The position numbers and the translations under genes were made by a program. A model generated the notes under the pieces. That model was not told the origin of the DNA. It did not search any database and saw only the letters and a program-made list of their open reading frames with translations. From Gigaspora rosea (lineage: Eukaryota > Glomeromycota > Glomeromycetes > Diversisporales > Gigasporaceae), in NCBI GenBank assembly GCA_003550325.1, contig QKWP01000410.1, positions 17,005-81,004 of the forward strand: 64,000 nt of DNA, written 5' to 3'. Numbering within the stretch: position 1 is the stretch's first letter; every line of letters starts with the position of its first letter. Below are positions 45,025-56,045 of this stretch, piece by piece.

Positions 45025-46146
45025 ATGAATTGTCTCATGAATCTAGACGAACATTTGTGTGAAGCAAATGATAAACTTGGAATAAAAAGTCGTGGATATG
45101 TTTACCTTTCGATGAATAAATATGAGGAAGCAATTAAAGATTTTAGTCAAATATTAGAACTGAAACCAGATGATGAATTTGCTTTAAGGCATCGAGGATC
45201 TGCCTTTTTCTCAATGAAAAAATATGAAAATGCACTTGAAGATTTTAGTAATTTTTTAAAAATTTGTCCAAATGATGTATCAGTTTTGAAATATCGTGCA
45301 GAGACTTATCTCTTTCTAGCGATGATTGATGAAGCACTTGTCGATCTTAATACATGTTTAGAAATGAAGCCAAATGATGTTAAGGCATTACGTTTACGTG
45401 GTCTAATTTATATTATTCATAACAACCATGAAAAAATATTTGAAAATTTTAATAAATCTTTAGAATTTGATCCAGACAATGAATTTGTAAAAACACTAAA
45501 CGCTAAAGTTGCTTTTACTACAGGCCAACGAATTCTTTCTGATTCACTTGCAGATTTCAATAATTTGTTAAAAACCAATCCGAATAATTGTAAAGCATTG
45601 GAAATGAGAGGTGTCTTATTAGCTTATTCTGGTCTCAAAAAATATAATGAAGCAATTAAAGACTTTGATAAGGTTTTAAAGCTTGAACCTAATAACTTAA
45701 CCTCCTTAAGATGTCGTGGTGAAACTTATATGAATATGGAAAAATATGAAGATGCGCTTAAAGATTTTAATCGAGTTTTAGAGATTAAGCCAGGTGATTT
45801 ATTGGGAATAATGAAACGAAGCGAAATTTATCTCATGATTAATGACTATAAGAATGCACTTGTGGAAGCTAACAAACTATTGGCACTTGTTCCAAATGAT
45901 GTGTTCACTTTAAGAAATCGTGCAAAAATTTATGCTATGTTGGGTGACATTAATAATGGAGCTGCAGATATTGAATTATCATCAAAGTTATGGAATGATG
46001 CCTCCGCTTTAAGAAAAATTGGAAATATTCATTATTCATTGGAAAGTTTTAAAAAATCAGAAGAGTGTATGAAGAGAGCTTCGATTATCGAACAATCTAA
46101 TCATTCTGTAAAATACCCGGGTCTTTTAAATCTAATGGGAATTTGA
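45025..46146 (+). CDS. TPR-repeat protein
   Basis: A 373-aa frame from ATG 45025 (the frame is open back to about 44977). It consists almost entirely of tetratricopeptide repeats of 34 residues, about nine or ten in series: YEEAIKDFSQILELKPDDEF, YENALEDFSNFLKICPND, YNEAIKDFDKVLKLEPNN, YEDALKDFNRVLEIKPGD and others, with the usual A/G-x3-Y/F spacing and Pro after helix B. The repeat at residues about 145-160 is lengthened and degenerate. TPR arrays are protein-protein scaffolds; no enzymatic domain, signal peptide or membrane helix is seen. In related fungi such arrays often follow kinase domains. The conserved-looking peptide upstream in another frame suggests that a 5' exon or a frameshifted extension may be missing. 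Codon use is AT-rich like its neighbours. Confidence 0.75.
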   Translation: MNCLMNLDEHLCEANDKLGIKSRGYVYLSMNKYEEAIKDFSQILELKPDDEFALRHRGSAFFSMKKYENALEDFSNFLKICPNDVSVLKYRAETYLFLAMIDEALVDLNTCLEMKPNDVKALRLRGLIYIIHNNHEKIFENFNKSLEFDPDNEFVKTLNAKVAFTTGQRILSDSLADFNNLLKTNPNNCKALEMRGVLLAYSGLKKYNEAIKDFDKVLKLEPNNLTSLRCRGETYMNMEKYEDALKDFNRVLEIKPGDLLGIMKRSEIYLMINDYKNALVEANKLLALVPNDVFTLRNRAKIYAMLGDINNGAADIELSSKLWNDASALRKIGNIHYSLESFKKSEECMKRASIIEQSNHSVKYPGLLNLMGI

Positions 46147-46196
46147 TTTGTACCCGAACTGTCAATGTTACACATCTAATCGTTCAGAAAAAAAAA

Positions 46197-46336
46197 TTAT
46201 TTATGTTGGATTACAATGTTGTTCATGTCACAAATATAATTTTTCGAGAGTTGTTTTTCTGAAAGTTGTTCAACAATTTTTCTTTCTTTTTCAATTTCAT
46301 TGTTTTTTTCAATTTCATTTTTATTATTATTATTAT

Positions 46337-46375
<39 letters not shown>

Positions 46376-46716
46376 TATCATTATCATCATTATGATTATT
46401 ATCATTAGTATTATTATCATCATCATTATTATCATTATTATTGTTATCTTCTATAATTTTTTCTTGTTCAACAATATCTGTTTGTTCAATATCTTTTTTT
46501 AATATTCCTCTATGCCAATCATATTCTCTATTAGAAAATAGCAAAGATATTGTAAAAAATTACATGCACCATGTAACTTAGATATTTTTATAATTTTTTA
46601 TCATGTTTTTTAATAAGAATTTCTCTTTTTTTGGGGTTTGTTTATCATAATAAATTGCAGCTATTTCTAAAGCTGTTGGTGCATTATATTGTCTTATATC
46701 TGCTATGAGTATTGAG
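46197..46716 (-). pseudogene. Helitron-like N-terminal domain relic
   Basis: Minus-strand peptides in two frames: IADIRQYNAPTALEIAAIYY followed by DKQTPKKEKF (46710-46620), then KLHGACNFLQYLC (46570-46530) and SNREYDWHRGILKKDIEQ (46535-46480). The order of a QY-x-AP-x4-E-AAI block and a YDWHRGI block is what I know from the N-terminal domain of fungal Helitron proteins (QYxAPxxxEVAAI…GWHxGI). After that the frame runs into an (ATT)n microsatellite, so the catalytic part is absent here. Moderate confidence in the family, high that it is broken. Confidence 0.42.
46318..46462. repeat. Trinucleotide microsatellite (ATT)n with ATC variants
   Basis: Runs of TTATTATTATT at 46318-46375 followed by mixed ATTATCATTATC. 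All the poly-Ile, poly-Tyr and poly-Asn reading frames over it are repeat translations. Confidence 0.9.
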
Positions 46717-46718
46717 TA

Positions 46719-47035
46719 CCATATTTTCCCTAAATATGCTACCTTTTTTGGGCCAAAAATTATACAAAAAAAAACAGAAATAGCTTATTTTTGAATTGTT
46801 GAATTTTTGAAAAATTGAAAATGTACTAATAAAAAGTTGTCTAAATGATGTAAAATTTTTATTATAAATGTATTTTGGTGGTTTGAACAAGTTTACTTAA
46901 TGATACTTTTGAGGTTTACTTAGTAAAATTTAGACTTTTATATGTAGCAACTACTAATAGATTTTTTTGAAATTTTTGAAAAAAATCAAAGGGGTAGCTT
47001 ATTTTCAGTAGTAGTTTATTTTAGAGAAAATATAG
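46719..47035. mobile_element. TA-flanked MITE, 317 bp
   Basis: Left end CCATATTTTCCCTAAATATG and right end read inward as CTATATTTTCTCTAAAATAA are flanked by TA (46717-46718 and 47036-47037). Inner words GCTACC and GGGTAGCTTATTTT are also inverted. The interior sequence TACTTAGTAAAATTTAGACT is repeated near 52685. It borders the Helitron-like relic. Confidence 0.6.
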
Positions 47036-47037
47036 TA

Positions 47038-47569
47038 TTGTTATATCAATACTGTAGCATTTTATTATTACTATAAACGTCTAGTAAAAGCTTTGCAGCA
47101 AGCAGTAGTAATAGAATGCTTCAACTGCTACTAGCTGCAGTAATTTTTACAATTCTATTACCCAAATATTGTTTGGGCTGCTGCAAAGTGATATTTTGTA
47201 TATTAAACAAATATTTACCGTAAACCAATTAAATATTAATTTCTTGTAGCAAATAGAGCCTTACCAACTAATAACTAAAGACTAATAATATGTAGTAAAA
47301 TTAAAATTAACAATTAAATAGTATACAAAAAAATCAAATAAAATGCATGTAAACCTTAAAATAATATATAAAAAGATACAATTATTATTCTAAATAAGAT
47401 TTTTTTTTATTTAGAATATTAAATAATATAAACATAAATAATGATTAACAAATTTTTTATTAATTGTTTTATTTATTATATTTTACACATTCAAATGAGT
47501 AAACAACTCATAAGAAAATAAAAGTTAAAGTACAAAATACCGTTAATAAATTAATAAATAAAATTTCAG
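47038..47569. other. Intergenic, no gene seen
   Basis: AT-rich with TAGTAGC/GCAGCAA words near 47090-47190. No gene signal. Confidence 0.35.
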
Positions 47570-48064
47570 TTATATAAATTTTCTAAAATCAATAAGATGT
47601 GCGTACAAAATTACAAATACTAGTTTCAAAAATTTGGTATAGATTATATGAGTATATTTATTATTTAATAAATTAACTTTTTGTATAAATTCAAAAATCT
47701 TGTTTATAATTGAGTTGTTAAAATTTAAATTATCAAATAAATTAACTATATAGTTTTCAATAAATTTGTTAAATTTTTCGAAATTGGCAGCTTTGTAAAA
47801 GTTTCGTTCATCTTCTATTTCCTGGATTACAATTTTGTTTGCATTATTCAATTTTGTTAGCTCTTCAATTGTTTTAGTTGATTGATTTAATTCATTCATT
47901 AATTTTTCGACTCTTGATTGTAATGCAGTATTCGCTTGGTTCAAATCAATTTTGTCTTGCAATAATGCGATATTGCGCTGAGTAATATCTTGCATATCAT
48001 TTAATAAATTTCCATATTTTTGGTTCAAAATTTCACCACTAGTTAATTCCTGTTGGTCAGTCAT
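47570..48064 (-). CDS. Coiled-coil hypothetical protein (164 aa)
   Basis: Starts at a good ATG (48064), MTDQQELTSGEILNQKYGNL. Residues about 15-85 form a continuous coiled coil with heptads of Leu/Ile/Asn (LLQDKIDLNQANTALQSRVE, KLMNELNQSTKTIEELTKLN). A Phe/Asn-rich helical tail follows (FEKFNKFIENYIVNLFDNLN) and a hydrophobic C-terminus ends …HLIDFRKFI. It ends just before a long AT stretch. No family recognised; similar coiled-coil leaders occur in kinase-family proteins of such fungi, so it might be a 5' fragment. There is no other gene within 1.5 kb. Confidence 0.5.
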   Translation of the reverse strand: MTDQQELTSGEILNQKYGNLLNDMQDITQRNIALLQDKIDLNQANTALQSRVEKLMNELNQSTKTIEELTKLNNANKIVIQEIEDERNFYKAANFEKFNKFIENYIVNLFDNLNFNNSIINKIFEFIQKVNLLNNKYTHIIYTKFLKLVFVILYAHLIDFRKFI

Positions 48065-50080
48065 AAAAATAATTTGGTTTGTTAATATTTATTTATATAT
48101 AATATAATGGTTGAAAATGGTAAACAAGCGAGCGTTACTCAGCCCAAGGCTTCGCTTTGGCAAAAAAAAAAATGTAGGAGAATGTGCCTTTTGCAAAATT
48201 GCTGCGCAATTTTGAAATTTGTTTGCTAAACTAGAAAAGCAGATATTATTAAATATCTGAAACTAAAAATTTTTAATTAGGGCTAAGAAACAAATAAATT
48301 AAATAATTTGATGATCATTAAATCAAAATAGGTGTGAACAAGATAACATACAAATTATAATCTATTACTATACTATAGACCATTTTTGCTACATTTTAGG
48401 CAATAAAATATTAATTAAAGCTAGCCTGCTGGTAGCTAATGACCTGCGGCTTTATTTTTTTTGGCAGCCCTGCGAGCTGGTTTTAAGTTTCTAACTTCAT
48501 ATTTTTTTGAGAAGTCAGAGCTATGTATTATAAAACAAATGTGTGTTTGAAAACGTTAATCTGGGATACCTGTATTAATGACATTGTTGATGTGGCTGCG
48601 ACTCCTAGCCTCATCCCATATCGCTGTCTTCAAATGTGCAAACTGATTATTTAATAAATTTTAAATTCAAAAAGTGTCACTGAATAAAATCATAATCTTT
48701 ATTTATAAATAAAAAATAAAATACAATTGTTTTTTGTTTTTATATACAAATTGATTATAAAGTTTTAATTAGCAAATATCTAGCTCCATATCTTCATTGT
48801 AATTAAAATCATCTGCTTTAATATTTTGTTTGTTTGTTTAAATTTTCTTGATAATTTTGTTATATTAAAAATTGTTGCAGATCAATCTCAAATTGAATAT
48901 TGTCTTGTTGTTGTTTGATTTCAAATTGAGTATTGTTTTGTTGCTGGTCAATTTCTAATTGATTATTATATTTTAGAAAAAATGTGCTTGTCACTAGTGG
49001 TGACACACCCCTGTGTAATGTACGATCAAAACAAACATAAACACGTGTAAATTTATTTTTATTAGGGTTAGGGTTCAGGTAGAGTTAGGATTAGAGGTAA
49101 CTATATAGTAAAATTTCACAAGGATTTTTTTTTGCTAGAATAAAGGGTGGTTTCATAGTCAAAATTTTCATTTATCGCGATATTTTTGAAAGGTGTTTTT
49201 TCGCTTCATTGTCATGTTATATGATCAGGTGTAATGTTATACCTGATCTTGATTCTGATTGGTACGGTTGTCACAGGATTGTCACTGCTAGTGACAAATA
49301 GATTTACTTTATATTTTATTAGTTTTTTGCCTTTAACTTTATTTTTTTGCTTTTTTTCTTTTGTATCCCTTAAACCATTTAGCAGGCAAATTTGGCCGCT
49401 AAAATCTCTTTTTTTGATTTTAAGTGATTGTGCCAGATTTTCCTAAGCAGTTGTACTCCTTTTATAAGCTAGAATTAAAGTATACTATTTTGCAGACCAA
49501 CTTGTGATTTTATATCATATGGTAGTGGTATATTACAAGGAATATGTATGCTAGTAGTACAGCGATTATCTATCGATTACTATTATTTTACTATTAAAAA
49601 AAAAAAAAAAATTTGAAAAAAAATTTATTATGAATAAGTCCTCACATTTCATACAATAATATTTTATCTATGTATATAATATTCATAGCTGAATTATCAG
49701 AGCGATTGAGAAGCTTTGACCCATAAAAATTCCTTAACAAAAAAGCAAAATATTTCATGAAATTTTGCTTTTGATCTTTGCTTGTGTCACATGGCATGTG
49801 CAATGACGTACTATTGTATTGCCACATGCTCTGTATTCCCAGAAGCTACTTTAGTCAATTATGGTTAGTCTTTCAATAAAAAAAAATTTATTATATATTT
49901 ACTTTTCTTTCAATTATTTTAGCAAACAAATTTGCCCGCTTAACTCGGATGGTTTAGGGGATAATATGAATCGTTTGTATCATATCCACTTAATTGTAAA
50001 TCATATTCAAAATTTTCTAAATCATCAATTTTAAGTTTTTGTTTTTTGTTTATACTTTGAACTTGCTTTTCACTATATTT
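48065..50080. other. Intergenic with an inverted-repeat element (48988-49297)
   Basis: TTGTCACTAGTGGTGACA at 48988 is mirrored by TGTCACTGCTAGTGACAA ending at 49297. The interior has GTTAGGGTTAGGGTTCAG and ATCAGGTGTAATGTTA words shared with the foldback near 14490. A CTGCGACTCCTAGCCTCATC stretch (48597) is compositionally unlike its surroundings and may be another repeat. The small frames at 49234-49446 and 49642-49827 are not convincing. Confidence 0.45.
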
Positions 50081-51420
50081 TCATTTTGAACTTTCAATTT
50101 GAGGATTAAAGTTCTGTTCATTTGAAAGTTTAACTATTTCTATTTGTTTTTTATCTTTATGATTAATAATAATAATTTCTTCATTACTGCTTGATAGATT
50201 AAGTTTTTCAATAATATCAGGGAATACAAGAATATCAGTTTTTTTGTCTTCAAAATCTTTATAAATTGTTGTTGAAAATTTGGATTTATCATAAACAATT
50301 TTTGGTTTCCAGTAATAATTCTTTAATTTTTTCTTTTGAAAAAATACACCATTTTTGTTTTTGATAATTGATCTAGCTTTTTCTTTATTAATATCATTAT
50401 TGAATTCAATATCAAATTCAATATTATTAAATTTTTCAAGAATACCATTATAAAAAATTCTCATAATTTTACAATATGGACACTTATCTATACGAGAGCA
50501 GGTCAAAATCCTGACAAACAGAATCCCAACAGGTCATAATCCCAAAAAAAAATCCTGACAATAAAAATCCTAACAATCCTGATAACAAAAAAATCATTAA
50601 ATTTATTTAAGTTAGGAGGGTTAGGTGAGTGCCTAGGATAGGGCTAGAGTGAGCGCCTGGGCTAGGGTTTGGTTTAGTTAATTTTATAGTAAAGTTGCCA
50701 AGGAAAGCTTTTTTTGATTGTCAGGATTTTTGACTGTCAGGATTTTTTTTGTTAGGATTATGACCTGTCAGGATTTTGTTTGTCAGGATTTTGACCCAAA
50801 CTCTATCTATACATAATTGTTTTAAATCATCTCTAATTTTACAATATTCAATAACATAATCAAATCTTCTAAATATTGCAAAATAATATTTTCTATTTCG
50901 TCTTATATTTCCTTTTGAATCTCTAATCATTGAATAATCTTTTGCATAAGTATACAATTCTCAAAATGGAATATTTGATGTGAATACTTAAATTTTTGGA
51001 GATAATTTACATGACCTTTTTTTATTTGAACACTGTATTCTCCATGATCTGTAATATTTTATAATTCTTGCTATTTCATAAATGATCCATCAAATTCTTT
51101 AATATGTTCATTATATTTATTTTACTATTTCTTTTTTTTAGCTCGTTTTTTGTAAGCTTTTGAAAATAGTATATCTGGTAATAAAGATTTACCAACTCCA
51201 GAATATTCACTAAAAATAAAAATATTGCAAGATTTCCAACACTAAGAAAATGAATTTTTTTGTTTATCAATATTATTATATATTATTGTAATTCTATCTA
51301 TAATATGAATTTGAATTATTAAATAATTCATAATTGTCAACTATAATTTTATCTGGATTTAAATTTCTATTCAATTTTCCTTCCTTAATATCGATCATTA
51401 TTTTAAGATTATTAAATTTT
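50081..51420 (-). pseudogene. Broken P-loop-like gene interrupted by a TIR element
   Basis: Minus-strand peptides in order: IMIDIKEGKLNRNLNPDKII with VDNYELFNNSNS (about 51410-51300), then a possible Walker A segment IFIFSEYSGVGKSLLPDILF (about 51240-51170), KEFDGSFMK and ITDHGEYSVQIKKGHVNYLQ (about 51100-50990), then YAKDYSMIRDSKGNIRRNRK to QLCID at 50813. After the element at 50494-50803, KCPYCKIMRIFYNGILEKFN continues to the stop at 50081. Deleting the element and one 9-bp duplication joins LCID|KCPYC in frame, giving a C-x3-D-K-C-x2-C cluster. The 5' half has several stops and shifts. Function unknown; a replication-type helicase is only a guess. Confidence 0.5.
50494..50803. mobile_element. 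TIR element, 310 bp, 9-bp TSD TATCTATAC
   Basis: The arms share GGTCAAAATCCTGACAAAC and AGGTCATAATCC in inverted orientation (about 48 bases). TATCTATAC precedes (50485-50493) and follows (50804-50812) the element. CCTGACA and GTCAGGATTTT words repeat near both ends. The core carries GTTAGG-rich sequence (50610-50675). No coding capacity. It sits inside the broken minus-strand gene. Confidence 0.85.
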
Positions 51421-51568
51421 TTTGTATTGCTTTTATTACTACTATCTGTTTCATAATCAGTATCAAAATCATCAATATTGTAATCAAATGGACCATATTC
51501 TTTTGAATCACTATATCATACAGATGTTCTTTTTGAACTGCATTCAGTTGTACACCAGCAGCATGGTA

Positions 51569-51742
51569 CAGTCAAACCCCGCAATAGTCATGTGCCAAAA
51601 TCGGACTTTCTATGTGCCTATTGCGAGATTGTGACTAATGCAAGCTAAAATTTATATATAGTATATATAAATAAATAGGAAATTAAGGTGACTATAGCGA
51701 GATTGTGACTATTGCGAATGTGACTATTGTGGGGTTACACTG
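51569..51742. mobile_element. Tc1/mariner (pogo)-like MITE, 174 bp
   Basis: Ends CAGTCAAACCCCGCAATAGT and, read inward from the right, CAGTGTAACCCCACAATAGT. TA lies at 51567-51568 and 51743-51744. Inner AATAGTCAC and GCGAGATTGTGACTA repeats are inverted too. The CAGT(N)xAACC ends and TA duplication fit the pogo/Tigger branch. Confidence 0.8.
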
Positions 51743-51789
51743 TAGTTCTTCCAAGCATATATAACTACATCGACAATTTGTAAATAGTT

Positions 51790-51970
51790 GTTCAGGATTA
51801 GGGCACTGACATTTATTAGATAATATTTTAGGGAGTGGGGTCAAGAAAAATCTTATCTTAGTTAAATTAATTGGCTAAAATTCTATTTTTAGATCTTACC
51901 TGGGAGTGGGGGTAAGCCTCTATAGTAAATGGATATTAGGTAATAAATGTCAGCACCCTAACCTGGATTG
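51790..51970. repeat. Short TIR element (AGGGCACTGACATTTATTA)
   Basis: GGATTAGGGCACTGACATTT at 51793 is mirrored by AAATGTCAGCACCCTAACC ending near 51965, about 175 bp in all, with inner GGGAGTGGGG words repeated. Non-coding MITE-like. Confidence 0.6.
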
Positions 51971-52436
51971 TACATTAGACTATTTTTAAAGTAGTTTGAA
52001 ATAGTTCGAAAATGTTCAAATTCTGTACCACAAGATCAAATTAGATCTTTTGTTTATAATTAGATCTTCTATTTTGTTTTTTTTTCGCTTTTTTGTTTTA
52101 TTTTGTTTTTTATTTTCAGTTTGCTTTTTGTTTTCGTTTCGTTTTCATTTGTTTTTTTCATTTTTTTTTTATTTATTTATTTTTTAATTTTTTTATTTTA
52201 ATTTATTTCAGTTTTTGGCACTTTACAAGAACACCTTTGCAAAAAAACCAAAAACTTTTTGAAACCTTGCACAAGCCAACACAAACTTTTTACAAGAACA
52301 TCTGCAAGAAAACAAACAACTTTTGAAACCTTGCACAAGCCAATACAAACTTCTGACACTTTGCAAGAACACGCAACTAATGTCTTCGGCAATTTCTAAA
52401 TTTTCAAGAACACTTCTTTAAAGAAATAAAGGTTTA

Positions 52437-52866
52437 GGGAAGTGCAGTAAATCATGTAATTTCCTGGGGGGTCCACTATCTATCACGTCCTATATATATA
52501 TAGTCTAAATAGCCAATGATATTGAAGTGTTCGTCAAATATATTTTTTTAAAAAATTTTATTTTTCTGTCGAACGTAAAAATCAAAAGTCAATTAATAAA
52601 GAGTTCTCCAATACTTATGAAAAATTTTGTAGTAAGTGTATTTTGATCTACTGAATAAGGTTACTTAATCGATTTTTTTCGATTTGCTTAGTAAAATTTA
52701 GACTTTACTATGTAGCGACTTTTGTCAATTATGGGGTAACTTATTTTCAGGTCAAAGACGTTTTTAAATTTTTTTAAATATTATAAAATTTGATTGGTCG
52801 ATAGTCCTATCACTAGGGGGGTCAGGACCTATGTAAACCCTAATCACGTAATTTACTGCACTTCCC
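52437..52866. mobile_element. PIF/Harbinger-like MITE, 430 bp, TSD TTA
   Basis: Ends GGGAAGTGCAGTAAATCATG and, read inward from the right, GGGAAGTGCAGTAAATTACG. TTA at 52434-52436 and 52867-52869. Inner GGGGGGTCCACTATC and GATAGTCCTATCACTAGGGG are loosely inverted. GG-starting TIRs with a 3-bp TTA duplication are typical of PIF/Harbinger MITEs. Confidence 0.75.
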
Positions 52867-52899
52867 TTAGTTAGGACTTTATTTATTTTTTAGTTTGAT

Positions 52900-53575
52900 A
52901 TAATTTGTTTTTGTTTTTTGTTTTTTGTTTTTTTTTTTAATTTTTCTTTGGGGTTTCATCCCCAAAGGTCACATTTGGCAATCTTTTTATTAAGGTCCTA
53001 TATTTCAAGTACAATTTTTTTGTGATACATTCTATGACATTATTAAGCTAGTTGTACAACCTACCGTAATTCTATACTCAGACACCCAGATATCCCTCAA
53101 TTAAGCTATCCAGCCCAACTTCTTCCAGAACCTCTAGTCGTTCATACTGACTAGAGCAGGAACCAGCGATAGGCATTTCTCAGTACTTTCTTCCTTCAGC
53201 CTTCCAAAGTTTTTTGGTCTCCTTCTGTTTCAGTTTTTAGAACTGGGACCATCCTGAGTTCATCTGGATTCTTTTCTTTTATTGGGTTAGTATAACTTGC
53301 CATTTTTGTCATATGTTTTTCAACTGGAATTTCACCGGAAGTATACATTATTCAACCGGAATTTCACCGGAATTATTCATTATTTCCTTATTTAACATCA
53401 GATACGAATTAATGTGGTTAAATTAACCAACTGCGGTCCTAGCCTCCTAGTTCAGCCCATCCATCTTGTGATCGAGTATAGTTTTTCTTGTCCGCAAGTA
53501 GGAATTGAACCGGCGACCTTACATTTGGCAACCTGGGAGCGTAACTACTTACACTATCGGCCCGCAGGTCTGTTT
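52900..53575 (-). mobile_element. tRNA-derived SINE
   Basis: On the minus strand the head near 53570 reads GGGCCGATAGTGTAAGTAGT, with an A-box-like TAGTGTAAGTAG (53556-53545) and a B box GGTTCAATTCC (53511-53501) at normal pol III spacing. The stems of a real tRNA cannot be formed. The body continues for about 550 bases and the unit ends at the T-rich tract 52900-52945, the A tail seen from the plus strand. CCGGAATTTCACCGGAA is repeated in the body (53320-53370). Confidence 0.6.
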
Positions 53576-54600
53576 TTGTTTTTTTAAATTTGTTTTATTA
53601 ATTTATTTATTCTGATACTTTGTGAGAAACTTCCTAGCACTTTGCAAAAAAACCAATCCAGACTTTTTTAGCACTTCATGACTTTTTTGGCATTTTGCAA
53701 AAACATTTACTCAGTTTTCACAATTTCTAAATTTGCAAGAATGCGAACTCTTACTTTAAAAAAATGATGATTTGAGGTTTCTTTATTTTTTTTTATTAGT
53801 TTGCTTATACTTTTTGTTTTTTCATTTGTTTTTTTTTATTTATTTTGTTAATTTTATTTATTTTATTTATTCCTAACTTCTTCAAAACTTTGCGACTTTT
53901 TCAGCACTACAAGAACACTAGCTTTAACTTCAGTCTGAATTTTTTCAAATTTGGGTTGATATACAAAATTATTCAGAATTTAGAAAATTAATGATGATCT
54001 ATGAAATAAATTTTGATTGGCTATTTTTTTGCTATTTTTACAAAAGTTTAATTTAAATTTACATGATTTTTTTTTCAAAAGATTTTTTTTAAATTATTGA
54101 AGCGAGTATTTTTTCAAGTTCTCAAGATTTAGAATTCACAAAAATTATAGTTGAATCCAACTTGCATGTCTAAGTTGTGAGTGCTTAAAAATGAGTATTT
54201 AATTACCTTTTTAACCTAGTTTTGGATTTAATATTTACCTTTTTAATATATTTTGTTTATATTAATATTGTTGTTGAGTATAGTCTAGTATAAGTATTAA
54301 TCATTGAAGCAGGTCCAAATTTTTTAATAGCTAGTCTTAGTAACATGAAAGAAAGTGCACATAATACAATTATATTAATAATAGTACTTGATCAATATAT
54401 ATTACCCACAAGCTATTCAAAAAGCTGAAGTCCTAAGAAAAGAAAGATGTGTAAGAAGGAATAATCAAGCTAAACTAAATATAGAACATAAATCGAAAAA
54501 ACTTATCAATCAATTTCGCCTTTATATCCAGAATTTAAAAAAAAAAATTATATTAAAAAAATATGAACTTATAATAAAAACAGTATTGCAATATAAAAGA
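53576..54600. other. T-rich intergenic, one doubtful small ORF
   Basis: T-rich tracts with repeated CACTTTGCAAGAAC-type words also seen at 52215-52400. A 79-codon Lys-rich frame (54388-54627, first codon TTG) reads KAEVLRKERCVRRNNQAKLN but has no ATG and no supporting context, so I do not call it a gene. Confidence 0.35.
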
Positions 54601-54905
54601 GACTTGGCCAACATGAGGTTAAATTAGTTCAGAGTTACAAGCATAGGTTATACAAAATGGATGTTCATTAGAAGATTCAAAATAAATAATAGTAGGTTAA
54701 TAAGATTTAGTATTTGATTTATAAGGATATTATTTATTAATTTATTATGACTTAGACTGAATTCTTTTTTCTTTATTAGTTTGGGTATAATATTTATAGA
54801 TCATTGATTCTGAACCAAGCTCTATTATAATCTGTAGCCCCAAACCCAGATCTTTCATACATAGCTACTTTTTAACAATACAGAAATCAGCTAAATAACT
54901 TAAAT

Positions 54906-54992
<87 letters not shown>

Positions 54993-56045
54993 GTATAAAT
55001 TACATATATTCTTTTTTTGCTAGTACTTAAATTGAAGGCTAGTAACAGCAAGCTGGGCCTCTTTCTTTAAAACTATTAGGCATGCTTCAATAAGGGATTT
55101 TTGCAATGATAAAGACATGGAAATAAATATTCATTCACACAATCAGCACCAAAATATTGTAATATAGAATAGACTTGGCTAATGTGAGATCAAATTATCT
55201 CAGAGTTAAAAGTATATTAAGGGTTTATTATTCAATTCATAAAGATATTGTTTATTAATTCATTATGACTTAGCCAAATTTTTCTTCTTTTATTAGTTTG
55301 GATATTATATTTATATATTTTAGTTGGCCATGATTTGAAACCAAGTTCTGCAGTCTCAAACCAAGATCAATGATTCTGGTCAAGATCTATAGTCTCAAAT
55401 TATAATTAGTAGTTCCAAACCCAGATTCTCTATACATAAATGAGCTAATTTATTTAATTTTTTTCTTTTCCCCTGGTACTCAAATTAAAGACTAGTAACA
55501 GCAAGCTGGGCCTCATTTTTTAACACTATTAGGCATGCTTTAATGAAGGATTGCTACGATAAAGGTATGGAAATAAATATTCATCTATACAATCAATACC
55601 AAAATGTTGTAATATAGGAGAGACTTGGCTAATGTAAGGTCGAATTAGCTTAAAGTTATAAGCATAGGTTATGCGGAATAGATGTTCAATAAAGAATTCA
55701 GAATAAATAATAGTAGATTATTAAGGGTTTAGTATTCGATTCATAAAGATATTATTTATTAATTCATTATGACTCAGGCTAAATTCTTCTTCTTCCTTTT
55801 TAGTTTGGGTATTATATTTATATATTTTAGTTAACCATGGTTTGAAACCAAGATCTGTGGTCTTAAACCAAGATCGGTCCTGAACCAAGATCTATGATCT
55901 TATATTATGATCTGTGGTTCCAAGCCCAGATCTCTCATACTTAGCTACTTTTATAACAATACAGAAATAAGCTAAGTAACTTTTTTTTTTTGCATGTAAA
56001 TATTTTTTTTTTTTCGCTAGTACTCAAATACAATCTTTACTTAAT
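54600..56045. repeat. Three tandem copies of a 450-570 bp unit
   Basis: The unit starts GAGACTTGGC(C/T)AA(C/T)(A/G)TGAG near 54600, 55168 and 55620. It contains a region ending in TTAATT(C/T)ATTATGACTTAG, an AACCAAG(A/T)TCTGTGGTC block, a T-rich tract, then CTAGTAACAGCAAGCTGGGCCTC and AGGCATGCTT in the first two copies. Copies differ by perhaps 10-15% by eye. No coding capacity. Confidence 0.7.
54909..54990. repeat. Poly-T tract of about 80 bases
   Basis: Nearly uninterrupted T from 54909 to 54990, broken only by ATTA near 54941. It lies in the first copy of the tandem unit, where the other copies have much shorter T tracts. Length is probably unreliable in the assembly. Confidence 0.9.

Noticed and set aside
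46148..46544. Plus and minus frames of poly-Tyr, poly-Ile and poly-Asn
   Set aside because: They lie on the ATT microsatellite; only the Helitron-like words on the minus strand looked meaningful.
53490..53575. Possible tRNA gene on the minus strand
   Set aside because: A and B boxes are present but acceptor, anticodon and T stems do not pair; it is the head of a SINE.
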